Positions 24,257 through 36,525 of a stretch of DNA of 64,000 nt are shown piece by piece (positions within the stretch are counted from its first letter, which is position 1; every line of letters begins with the position of its first letter). The DNA is from Glebionis coronaria (Eukaryota > Streptophyta > Magnoliopsida > Asterales > Asteraceae), in contig CM046878.1 of the NCBI GenBank assembly GCA_025667525.1, forward strand, positions 400,010,433 through 400,074,432, in the 5' to 3' direction. Below the pieces are notes generated by a model. It searched no databases. It was given only the letters and a program-made list of their open reading frames with translations, and had not been told where the DNA came from. Position numbers and translations under genes: made by a program.

Positions 24257-26351
24257 AAGTACGTATGATTAACCCTAAAAATGGCAGCCAACTTTTGGTG
24301 CATTCTGGCGGCTCTAATTCTTAATCTCATCTAAACTCTTTTGTCTTTTCTCTTTTTTATATTGATTATAGATTGCTCGTTACTTCTTTTCCTCCACTTG
24401 CATCGTGTTAGATTTCTGATTTATTTTTTCTAGGGTTTCTTACTACGAATCCGTTTGTGGTGGATATCCTGGAAGATCAAACGTTTAAACGTGATCTGGT
24501 TGAGGGATTGGTGGTGCAAACGTTTTTGTGATTAGAGGGAGGACTCGTTGGATTTAGGGTTCCTATTAGGTTTTAGGGTTTTTGCCGTCAGATTGTAGGT
24601 CTTAAAGTTCATATCTAAAAGTGTTGGTTTCTGTCATGAAGGTCGACTAGGTGGTTGCTGTGATTTAGTTTAAACCCTAATTTTTATTAGGGTTTTTTTT
24701 TTGTGGAAGTGGTTTTCTCGTATATGGAGGGTTTCAATCAGATTAATGAGGGGGGGTTCGTCGAGCTTATGGAGCGTATGAATAATGGCCATCTAGGCAG
24801 TGTTCAAGCTGCGAGGTTTGATTTGAAGAACTCACCACCAAAGGCTACTAATTTTCCTATTACGAAAATTAGTGATGTTGCTAAGTTTTTTTGTGTTTCG
24901 CTTAATTCTCTTGAGGAGATAGATGTTTTTTTAAGGAGCTTGACGCGGGTTCAAATCAGGTGTGGAAATGTTTGTCACAAGAGAGTCGTGGTGGAATCAT
25001 TAAGATTATTGATCAACATTTGAGCTTTCTTGAGAAACAAGATGTTTAGGAGCCTATTATTAAGTCTGTGGATGTTAATAATGAGATTTGTATTGTGGCT
25101 GATGCTGTTTTCGAAGGGGTTGATGTTTCTGTTCCTCGAAGAGTGGTTCAAAAGGTTGGTTGTCGCTTTGAATATACACTGTATGGTTATTTTCTCGGTC
25201 AGAGATTGGCGTATCCAGTTGTTGAGTATTTTGCTAGGAGCAATTGGGATAAACATGGGTTAAAACGAATTATGATGAATAACAAGGGATTTTTCTTCTT
25301 CAAGTTTGATTATCAAGCTGGTTTGGAGGCTGTTTTGGAAGGTGGTCCTTGGTTGATTCGCAAAACTCCTATCATTCTTAAGACATGGTCATTGGGGACT
25401 CGCTTGGTTAAAGAAGAACTGACTCGCATTCCAATTTGGGTGAAACTGCATGATGTTCCAATTCAGGTTTTTGAAGAGGAAGGAATTAATTTAGTTGCTT
25501 CTTTTCTTGGTAAGCTAATTATGTTTGACTCGTTTACTAGCTCTATGTGCAAAGATTCATGGGGCAGGAGTAGTTTTGCTAGGTGTCTCATTGAAATTAA
25601 TTCTGATGTTGATTTGGTTGAGATTGTTACTATTGGTGTTCCGTCTCTTACTAGTGATGAGTATACCAAAGCAACAATCCGAGTTGAATATGAATGGAAG
25701 CCGTTGAGGTGTGATACATACAAGATTTTTGGCCATGACATTGATTTGTGCCCAAAGAAGGTTGTGACTATTCCTTGTACTTCTATGGTTCATACTAGTG
25801 CACCTGTTGAGACATCTATTGATGGATTTCAATTAGTGGGTAAGAAGAAAAGTAGGAATAGGAAGTCCAAGTCTAAGTCTACTGGTCCGTCGGTTCAACC
25901 AAATGTCAAGTTTGTTCCCAAAGCAACTTTTAGTGAACCGAAGAGAGGTGGTACATATGTTGGTAATGCTGCATCTTCCAAGAGGAAGGAAGTAGATCTC
26001 TCTTCATTTGATGGTAATGTGACCACATCTAATTCGTACTCAGCTTTAGATGAAAACGAGGAAGAGGTTGCTCTTGTTTATGATGAATCGACTAATCTTC
26101 TCAACTCTAAAACAGGTGGATGCTCCTACTCCACTACTGCTGTTGGTTAGTTTGGTTCATTATGTTATGTTCTAGGTGCATTTTATGTTTCTAGAAGTGT
26201 AAGTGGTTATGGCGTGTCATAAGCACTAGATTATGTGGTTTATCAAGCTTGTAAGCTTGAGGTTATGTGGTATCTCAGCCACATTCCATTTGTACTTCAT
26301 TGTTTTTTTTGGATAATATATTTACCGGGGAAACCCATTACCAAAAAAAAA
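24257..26351 (+). mobile_element. L1-type LINE with ORF1 but no ORF2
   Basis: The element is 2.1 kb with a 5' untranslated part, a plant L1 ORF1, a short 3' untranslated part, the ATATATTTACCGGGG-AAACCC-type tail and a nine-A end, flanked by a 16-bp TSD. Endonuclease and reverse transcriptase (ORF2) are absent between the ORF1 stop (26150) and the tail. It looks like an internally deleted, non-autonomous copy moved by another LINE, not a 5'-truncated one. Confidence 0.85.
24703..26150 (+). pseudogene. LINE ORF1 (DUF4283, zinc-knuckle RNA-binding protein), frameshifted
   Basis: A likely start is ATG 24724 (MEGFNQINEGG). The first frame (to 25023) and the second (25068-26150) differ by a frameshift near 25020. 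The second holds a DUF4283 domain (MMNNKGFFFFKFD, VLEGGPWLIRKTPIILK, IPIWVKLHDVPIQVF), which binds RNA in plant L1 ORF1 proteins. A zinc knuckle follows (CDTYKIFGHDIDLCPKK) whose second Cys is Tyr. A basic Lys/Ser-rich tail comes next. ORF1p coats LINE RNA and accompanies it to the nucleus. The protein stops at 26150 and no ORF2 follows. Confidence 0.85.
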
Positions 26352-26367
26352 TACATTCACTTTATCC
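26352..26367. repeat. Target-site duplication of the LINE, right copy
   Basis: TACATTCACTTTATCC, one mismatch to 24241-24256, directly after the poly-A. Confidence 0.88.
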
Positions 26368-28100
26368 TGATGAAAAATATATATATAACATGACGGTATT
26401 AATTCAAAATTTCTTTCTTCATATTTTCTAAGTTTCAGTTTCGTTTCAGCTATCATTTTTATCAGGTTTGCTTAATCCGACGTTTAAAGCGTCGATAATT
26501 ATTACAACTAATAAAATAATAAATATTTAATTTTTATGAAACCTAACGTAAAAATTTTAATTTTTCTTAGTTCGACCAATTATAAAAATGTTCAAAATAA
26601 ATATGAACTTAATTAACAAGACTTTTGTTGATTTATCGAAAATAATTAAACTATTTAGTAAAATCCGTAAATGTTCGAAAAACCTTTGTTTATTGTTTGG
26701 TAAAAAATTTCTTAGTTGACAAGCAAAAATTGTCATTTCAAATTTTAAGTCATGGTTTAAATGGTTTCCTCAATCTCTCTTAGGTTATCTTGAGGTATAC
26801 ACGAACATTTACCCCTAAACAAATGTTTAGTTAAATGGTTTGTGTATAAGGGAATAATCCCTTAAAAATCCTTTGTTAAAATATTTGTCAAAACACATTT
26901 GCACTTTCTTTTTGGTAAAACCTAAAGTCTTAAAAGGGATCTTAATGTTTAAAGAGTCAATATATTCCATTATCTATTACTCACACGGTCAATTAATATA
27001 AAGGATTTAGTCTTTAATCACATTTTAATTATTCAAGGTACAGGTTTTCATTGTTCGGCCAATTTAGGGCAGTCTATAAATAATTATTAACTCCTTCTTA
27101 TTCTTAGAAACAAACAAATGGTCCTTAATGATCACGAGCATGAATTTATCAAATTTCAGCCTACACACGTGATTCACCAAATGAATGCTACATGTGTATT
27201 AGTCAATCCAAACGACATCACATGAAACTCATAATGTTCATTACAAGTACCGGATGTAGTTATTGGAATACATAATCTTTTTCGCAGATGCGAAGTTGAT
27301 GATAACCATGTCGTGGATCAAATCTTTTAAAACATATGCTAGAACCTTGTAAATGATCGAACAAATCTTCCATTTCGAGTCATGGATATCGTTTTCGATT
27401 GTCAATTTACTTAGTTCACAGTAATCTATAAATATAAGGAATGATAACACCATAGCTCTTCATGATGACGAGCTCGATAGAATAAAATCTTTCTCCGACA
27501 ACTCTCTCAGTTGTACGGTAATTCCTTTTAATTCAGATGGTGCTGACGTAAAGTGCACACGCCACAGGTGCAGCACCGAGAATTTAATCAATACCAAATT
27601 CAACTTGCCTTAATGGCAAAAGTCTTGGTAATTTACCAACAAATACCTCCTAAAGTTTCAGATAACGGAAACATCTTTTAATACATTCACTTTTAAGTTC
27701 TTTCTAGATTATAATATCTATGACTAATTCACAACCATTCATGGTATAATTTTAAATCTAAATGCAGGATATGGTCATCCATCAAGAATTTATTTTGATC
27801 ACTTTTGATAATCAACATCTTATTATTTAGGGGAATTCTATTCGAGTTCCCATTAATTAAGACAATGTCGTCATGTCATAATCAATCAATCCATTCTACT
27901 GGCACTATCAACTTTCCAGTTTCATTACCATAGATAAGATGTGAACTTCTCAAAAGACTAATAATAACTCATAATCCTTCACAAATTCAAGGATATATGG
28001 AGACAAAATCTACCATTAAAAGAGTAAGGTCAACGCATAATCTACGCAAGAATTTCAAATCAGATACAGACGAAAACATTTAATGAATATGAATATATCC
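26368..28100 (-). pseudogene. Reverse transcriptase and protease relic of element B
   Basis: Resumes pol after the LINE. 26368-26800 corresponds to RNase H and the end of RT. 27240-27560 clearly aligns with the N-terminal RT part of C (42120-42450), including the counterpart of the protease-RT linker near 27545-27600. 27600-28100 aligns only weakly with the protease region. Stops and indels are everywhere; the longest frame, at 27241-27453, is 70 codons. It cannot encode a product. Confidence 0.7.
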
Positions 28101-30165
<2,065 letters not shown>

Positions 30166-30236
30166 CCGAGTTATATATATATTAAAATAACACTTCTCAG
30201 TATGGCCTTGTCGGTAACTCGGGAATTCTTCGGCAC

Positions 30237-30364
30237 CGTTATAGTCAAAAGATTTTTAGACATTTTTAGAAAAATGTTTATAGTTAAAAGATTTTGAAAT
30301 GTTTTATTCAAAGCCTTGGTTTTAAAAATGTTTCCTTCTCTATAACGAGAGCTCTGATACCAAA
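30237..30364 (-). promoter_or_regulatory. Leader stem and primer-binding site of element B
   Basis: CGTTATAG (30237-30244) and CTATAACG (30340-30347) are complementary, as in the leaders of A and C. The primer site (30346-30364) reads TTTGGTATCAGAGCTCTCG on the minus strand, a full match to the usual plant initiator-Met tRNA site. It lies one base from the LTR. Confidence 0.85.
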
Positions 30365-30365
30365 C

Positions 30366-31361
30366 TGTAACACCCCCAAATTTATACAACTCAATACAGC
30401 GGAAGACTCGTTGGTGTTACGGGATAGCACATTACTCACATCATAGACAACGCATAAAAATCGCGTCGTTTAATAATAAAGCATTTCCATTCATAATTAT
30501 CAAAGTTACATAGGTCCCAAGTCATAATCATTTCATACAATTTTACAAAAGATTTGAATGGAAATTGTTATTTAAGTGCGGGCCATGAATTCTTGTTGTC
30601 TTCCCGAGAATTACCTTCAAGTACCTGAGATAAAACATGTTAAAAGAAATGGTCAGCGATAACGCCGAGTGAATTCATAGAGTTTAATAAAATCCATCAA
30701 TATAACATCGGTATAAAATTATTACCGAAAATCATTTTGTACAAATCATTGTAATAGGCCATAAAATAGCCAAAGTCATTTTATACAAATCCTTATCAAA
30801 ATCATAATATAGGCATTTGCCTTAAAAATCATTATACGAACCATTGTCGTAAAAACATCGTACAAAACGTTTTACAACGTTGTATAGATTAAATAAAAAC
30901 CGTTATATGAATATGGTTATGAAAAAAAACCAAAACACAAACATAATATTAAGAATATGACCCCGTATTGCTAGTCAGGCAATATATTGTAATTCGGTGC
31001 GTATTGCAGTATTTCGTTAATTGAATTATTATAAGCCGCATGACATTGTTACCTTACTAAACCAAACAACGGGTAGCTAACCCGATACTCAATTTGCCCA
31101 TCTATGTTAGCGTGTCGTCACAATAATCACGCTATGGAAATCTTCTCATACATAAATTCGCTTACCAATCAATGTGGCACGACGGGGATCAACCGTCAAG
31201 GCGCGAACTGGGGTGATCATCCCCAAATAGTACTATTATATGCATAAGCGTCTACCAAATCCCGGTAGTTCACAATTCATGCTAATGGGACTTTTAGTGA
31301 CATAACCTAACTTTAATAATCCATTTCATTTCACCTATCGGGTCATATAATCATTCATCGG
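30366..31361 (-). repeat. Element B 5' LTR, first segment
   Basis: It pairs with 6646-7244 and 19565 onward. Element D interrupts it at 31361 and it resumes at 55965. Confidence 0.93.
31357..31361. repeat. Target-site duplication of element D, left copy (atcgg)
   Basis: Identical to 55960-55964. The intact left LTR of B has a single copy at this place. Confidence 0.93.
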
Positions 31362-31682
31362 TGTTGGAAATACGTTTTACGTATTAAGAAGGATCGGTCA
31401 CTCTAACGATAGTCCATGTAATAGCTCGTAGTTTAGTTAACTTTCTATATTTAACAAACAAGAACAAGCCTAGCCTACAACATGTGTAGGCCGGCCCAAA
31501 TGTAAGCCCAAGCCCATGACAAGGGCTTGGGTATATAAACCCTCTCCTTTGATGGAGAGGGTGGTGTGGTTTCATAATTTACACATAGTTCTCTTAACTT
31601 TCTCTCTCTAAAAAGTGTGAAATCCACCATCTCTCTATCTCTTTCTCTCTCTAAAAACATAAGCAAGATTTACATTTCTACA
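31362..31682 (+). repeat. Element D 5' LTR
   Basis: It is 321 bp and differs from the 3' LTR at three bases, all in the first 110. It holds a TATA box, TATATAAA, at 31532-31539 and a CT-rich end. Confidence 0.96.
31473..31562 (+). promoter_or_regulatory. Copia LTR promoter with three perfect hairpins
   Basis: GCCTACA/TGTAGGC (31473-31491), CCCAAGCCC/GGGCTTGGG (31507-31531) and ACCCTCTCC/GGAGAGGGT (31539-31562) are perfect inverted repeats with loops of 5-7 bases. The second abuts the upstream side and the third the downstream side of the TATA box. The third should lie at or just before the RNA start. The same arrangement is present in the 3' LTR. Confidence 0.8.
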
Positions 31683-31684
31683 AA

Positions 31685-31698
31685 TGGTATCAAGAGCC
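31685..31698 (+). other. Primer-binding site of element D, initiator-Met tRNA
   Basis: TGGTATCAAGAGCC lies two bases after the LTR. It matches the usual TGGTATCAGAGCC with one extra A. Confidence 0.85.
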
Positions 31699-31944
31699 AT
31701 GGGATGATTGTATTGTTCATGTGTTTGTGTTCTTGATTCATACGCCATTTTTGATCCATTTTCACACGTCCAAAATTTTTTTTTGTGTTTTTGATGGTTT
31801 TTTCTTGATACAAATCTTCTAGATAGTTGTGGTAGGGATTTGGTATAGTTACTTTGGCTAAAAACACAAAAATTTTGGGTGTTTTGATCATTTTTTGGCT
31901 TAAAATCACGAATTGGTTGAGTTTTGTCCGAGAAAAGTGGGAAT

Positions 31945-32290
31945 TATTCCGATCAGGTCATCGGAAAAGGGTTTATAGGACATTCCGATCAGTGTAATCG
32001 GAATAGGGTTTAGGGATTCCGATTTTGGGTACATTCCGATCAGGTATTCCGATCAGGTATTCCGATTAGGTATTCCGATTAGGTACATTCCGATTGGTAT
32101 TCAGATTTGGTATTCCGATCAAGGTATTCCGATTAGGTATTCCGATTAGGCATTCCGATTAGGTACATTCCGATTGGTATTCCGATCAAGGTATTCCGAT
32201 TAGGCATTCCGATTAGGTACATTCCGATTGGTATTCCGATCACTATTCCGACTGATATTCCGATCACTATTCCGATCAACATTCCGATAA
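31945..32290. repeat. ATTCCGAT minisatellite in the copia leader
   Basis: Some twenty copies of ATTCCGAT spaced mostly by 12-17 bp (ATTCCGATTAGGT-type units), with a higher-order unit of about 66 bp repeated around 32100-32230. Early copies are also present inverted: ATTCCGAT at 31982-31989 pairs with ATCGGAAT near 31997-32004. It lies between primer site and gag. Confidence 0.85.
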
Positions 32291-32477
32291 CAAAAATTAT
32301 TCCTTAAAAAATTTCGAACAAACTTGCATCGTGTGTAATTTTGACTTGGAATTTTTGGTTTATTGAGAACATATTTTAGGGGATTTTAACATTGTTTCTC
32401 GACTTCAACTCATAACAACAAACACATTTACTTTCTTTCATTGATCGATCAACGTTTGTAAATCTTAACTTATTAAA

Positions 32478-34816
32478 ATGGAGTACACGTCTCTTACGGA
32501 TAAGTCCATCCTCTCGGGTACGGATAATCGTCCACCAACGTTGGTGAAGACTATGTATGAGGAATGGGCTTCTCGAATGGAACTTTATATGTTGAACAAG
32601 GAGAATGGACATCTCATTTGGGCATCGGTGCTCAATGGACCATTAGATTATGGTACAGTGACGGAAGGTACGACTACTCGTCCTCGCACAATGGGTGAGT
32701 TGACTGGAGATATGAAGATTCAAGATAACTGTGATAAGTATGCTACAAACATCATTCTCCAAGCCCTTCCTCCAGATGTCTACAAACTCGTCAGCAAACA
32801 TAAAGTTGCCAAAGAGTTATGGGATAGAATTCGGGTTCTAATGCAAGGCACCTCGTTAACTAAACAAGAACAAGAGTGTAAGCTTTATGATACTTTTGAT
32901 AAGTTTGCCTATGTGCCAGGGGAGATTCTCAATGATTACTATCTGAGATTTACCCTATTGTTGAATGAGCTTAATATCTATGCATGGCAATCCCTACCTT
33001 TCAGTTGAACACCAAGTATTTGAACACTCTTCCTCCAGAATGGAAAAAATACGTGACGGATGTTAAATTGGCTAAGGACTTGCATAACACCAATGTGGAT
33101 CAACTTCAAGCTTTTCTTCAACAACACGAATGCCATGTGATCGAGGCTCGGTTGTCTACACCTCAAATTCATGATCCACTTGCAATGTATGCTTCTCAAC
33201 AAAACATGGCTTATACTTATCAACAACCATCATACTTGCAGCAGCCACCACCACACATCTATCAGCAACCACAACAACCATCTTATCAACCACCAATGAT
33301 GCCACAGCAAGAATATCAACAAAGTGTTCATCAACAATCTTTTCAACAGCAACCACCATATCAAACATCACCATCACAAGCCAACACTTCTCCATTGGGT
33401 TATACTCCTCAGCAAGGATATTTTCCAATAGAAGCACAACCAGCACAAGCTTTCTACTCTAATGAACTTCCACCAATCCAAGCACCGGTCTTTACTCCAA
33501 ATGATACGCCAGCTGATGTTCTAAACCATCTCACAGCCTATTTGTCAAAACTTGTTGCAACTAGAGGATTTCCACCAACAAACAATCAGCTCCGCACCTC
33601 TTCAAATCCTCGACAACAAGCTACTGTTCAAGATGGTCAAGTAACAGTGCAACCTATTCAGGGAAGGCAAAATTCATATGGACCTCCTACAAGGACTGTG
33701 AACAATCAAGCTGTGAATTCTCAAGCTAGTGGAAATGGAAGTCCCATTGGTCCTAAAAATGTTGTGACTTGCTACAATTGCCAAGGACAAGGTCATATGG
33801 CTAGGGAATGCACTCAGCTGAAAAGGAGAAGGGATGATGCATGGTTTCGTGAGAAGATGTATTTGGTTGATGCTCAGTCTAAGGGGAAGATTTTGGATTC
33901 AGAGGAGTTAGCATTTCTTGCAGACCCAGGGGCAGCAGATACTGAAGGCATTGCAGTTGTTTCCACTTCTAATGCAGCTTATCAAGCGGACGATCTTGAT
34001 GCATACGATTCGGATTGTGATGACATTCACTCTGCCCAAGCTGCTCTCGTTGCTAATCTCTCTCACTACGGTTCTGATGTCATCAGTGAGGTACCAACCA
34101 CATCTAATAATATTGATGATAACCAACATCAAGTTGGGCATGAAAATGACAACCTCGAACAGCATTCGAGAACTAGTAACTCAAATGATGTGGTACCCAA
34201 TTCTACACATTTGAGTGAACCTCAACCAAATGCTACGACGGGTATGGAATCTTATGCTCAACATGATTTGGTAATGGTACCTAAACATATTATTGATCAA
34301 ATGCATATGGCCCTCAGACAATTCGTAGATACCAATTCCACCCTAACTGCTGAGCTTGCGTTGCATAAAGAAAAGGTCAAAGCTTTTGAAATGGTCCCTC
34401 AAGCAGAGAAAATAACATGTTCTGAATTTGACCAATTTCGTTTTGAAAAGATTGAACACTTGAAAGAAATAGAATCATTAAAAGCTAATCTTTCTAATGA
34501 ATTAAAAGAAAAGGAGTCGGTTGTCAATGATTTTCAGAAACTTAAAATGGATTTCGAAACTCTCGAGTCTAAAAAGGTTGAATCGGAAATTAATGCTACC
34601 AAACTTCTTAAATTCAAAGAACAACAGCTTTTAAAACAATACGCTTCCACAAAAAAGGTTCATCTTTTAACTAAATCATTTAAAGAACTCGAACTTAAAC
34701 GTCTTCAAGATTTACCACCTAATCTCGGTTATGCAAAACAAGCTCAGGAATATATTCCCGGTCTTTATGATATGACCATAATTGGAAAATCGAAAGAAGC
34801 ATCTTTTTGTTCGTAG
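32478..34816 (+). pseudogene. gag of element D, first part, frameshifted
   Basis: It begins at ATG 32478 (MEYTSLTDKSILSG). The first frame has the copia gag domain (WASRMELYML, LPPDVYKLV, ELWDRIRVLMQGT). A shift near 32990 moves to the frame reading NTKYLNTLPPEWKKYVTDV, then a long Gln/Pro-rich stretch (33180-33480) and a zinc knuckle CYNCQGQGHMARECTQ (33769-33816). After it comes a region of growing coiled-coil character. A second shift near 34790 ends this frame at 34816. Gag coats the RNA and builds the particle. Confidence 0.88.
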
Positions 34817-36520
34817 TACTGAGGAGACACAATCACTTGGGGATGAAACTCATTCTAAAATGCTTTCAAAATTCCATACAATTGATTATTATCAACATAA
34901 TAAAGATCAATTTTCGAAAAAGACATGCATTCGCTTACAAAAGGAACTAGCAGAATTAACAGTTCTTGTGCCCCAAAGTTTGTCAAATGAAAACCTTCCC
35001 AGTACGTCTCCTACACTTGTCAAAACGGATTTAACGAAGTTAATTACACCGGTAAGCAAGGCGTCCCTTAACTTAAATGTGGTTCACCAACACTTAGCCG
35101 ATTTTGACAAGGTCATTTTGGAACGTACGACGGCCACGGCCATAACGGAAGGTGAATGGAACTTTGAGCTCACTAGAGCTGCGTTTCGAGATGAAATTGT
35201 TCCGTTTGTAGACAATGTTAAAGCTTGTCTTCGTAATATTGATCAAGATTTGTTTTTGGAACTAGAAGAAGTTAGACGTGTTTTCAATGAAATGAAAGAT
35301 GCTTATGAAAACAGTTTACTTGAAATAGAACGGGTTTCACGCCAAAATGATCTGCTTCTGAAGCAAGTGATATCTCATGATATAGTTTCTGTCTGTGTGA
35401 ATAAAAGTGTTGATAATGATTCTATTATGCATAATGTTGAATCTGTTGATAATGTGGTAGATAGTACTTGTCACGAATCTGACGCTAAATTTTTAAAGCT
35501 TCGAGATTCATATTCTTCGCTTTCAAAACGTTTTGATGAGATTCAAACACATTGTATTTCGCTTGAATGTAAGCAACAATTTATTCAAGGAATATTTGAA
35601 ACGTCATTCGAAGGTGTTAATATCGATGATGCAAACTTTGAAAAGAATTTTCGATTGAATTTACAATCAAAACAGCGTCAGCCAAGTGACAAAGTTGCTA
35701 ACTCTTTGCCAATAGAAATAGAGAAATCTAAGGAGCTTAACTGTGTGAACGTACTCGAGGCCGCTGAGAATTTTAGACTTGATCTAGATAATCGAGTTTC
35801 TAATATTTTGTCCAAAGTTGATAACTTAAAACAGAAAAATACACGACTCTTTGATTCAGTACAGCCCGCATGTGTTGATACCACTGCACAGAATCAATCA
35901 TTGATTGAAAAATTGAATCGAAAGTCGATGGAAATATCTGATTTGAGGGAACAAATTTGTGATAAGAATCTGGTCTTGGCTGAGTTAAAGGAAACACTTC
36001 GTACTCTAAAAGGTAAGAATGTTGTGGATAACGCAGCCACTGTCTCAGCATCGTCCTCTAGTGCAATCAAAAGGAACCTTATAGCTGTCACACCACTTAA
36101 CAAGGGCCCTAGGACTAAACCATCTCAAACTTTGGTCACTAAAGATAAGGCGGAATCAAAACAAGCTTCTAATATTCCCGTGTTGCCTTCTACAGGAGTA
36201 AGCACCACTACTAAGGCTCAAAGATCTAAGCTTAAGTGAAACAAGAAGAATGATAGGATCTTGCCCCCATCTAGTAGTCAAGTGAAGAAGAAAGTAGAAG
36301 CTCATCCTAGGAATGTTATTTCTGTTTTGAATAAAAAGAATCATGTAGCTAAACCTAAAGGCTCTGCGGTTGTGCAGCGTTCTAAGCCTAGTGTGAATTT
36401 TAATTTGAAATGTTGGAATTGCAATGAATGTATGTTTTCTAGTCGTCATGATTCTTGCCTTATTGACCATGTGAATGAGATGTATACCCGGAAAAATGGA
36501 TTAGAATGGAAACCGACTGG
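34782..36520 (+). pseudogene. Coiled-coil extension between gag and protease of element D
   Basis: After the frameshift at about 34790, a 485-codon frame runs to TGA 36237-36239 and continues in the same frame to the insertion site of C. It is rich in Leu, Glu, Lys, Asn and Gln with heptad-like spacing (for example LREQICDKNLVLAELKETL), followed by a Lys/Ser/Thr-rich linker. A Cys pattern, CWNCNECMFSSRHDSCL, near 36410 may be a degenerate knuckle. Roughly 800 residues thus separate the gag zinc knuckle from protease, far more than in most copia elements. Its role is unknown; particle assembly or host-protein binding would be guesses. Confidence 0.75.
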
Positions 36521-36525
36521 GAAAG
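36521..36525. repeat. Target-site duplication of element C, left copy (gaaag)
   Basis: Identical to 48910-48914. Joining the two sides restores the open frame of D (reading PTGKVLTQVG). Confidence 0.95.

Noticed and set aside
24088..24330. 80-codon minus-strand frame
   Set aside because: It runs across the LINE junction at 24257, so it is a chimera of B RNase H relic and LINE 5' sequence, not a gene.
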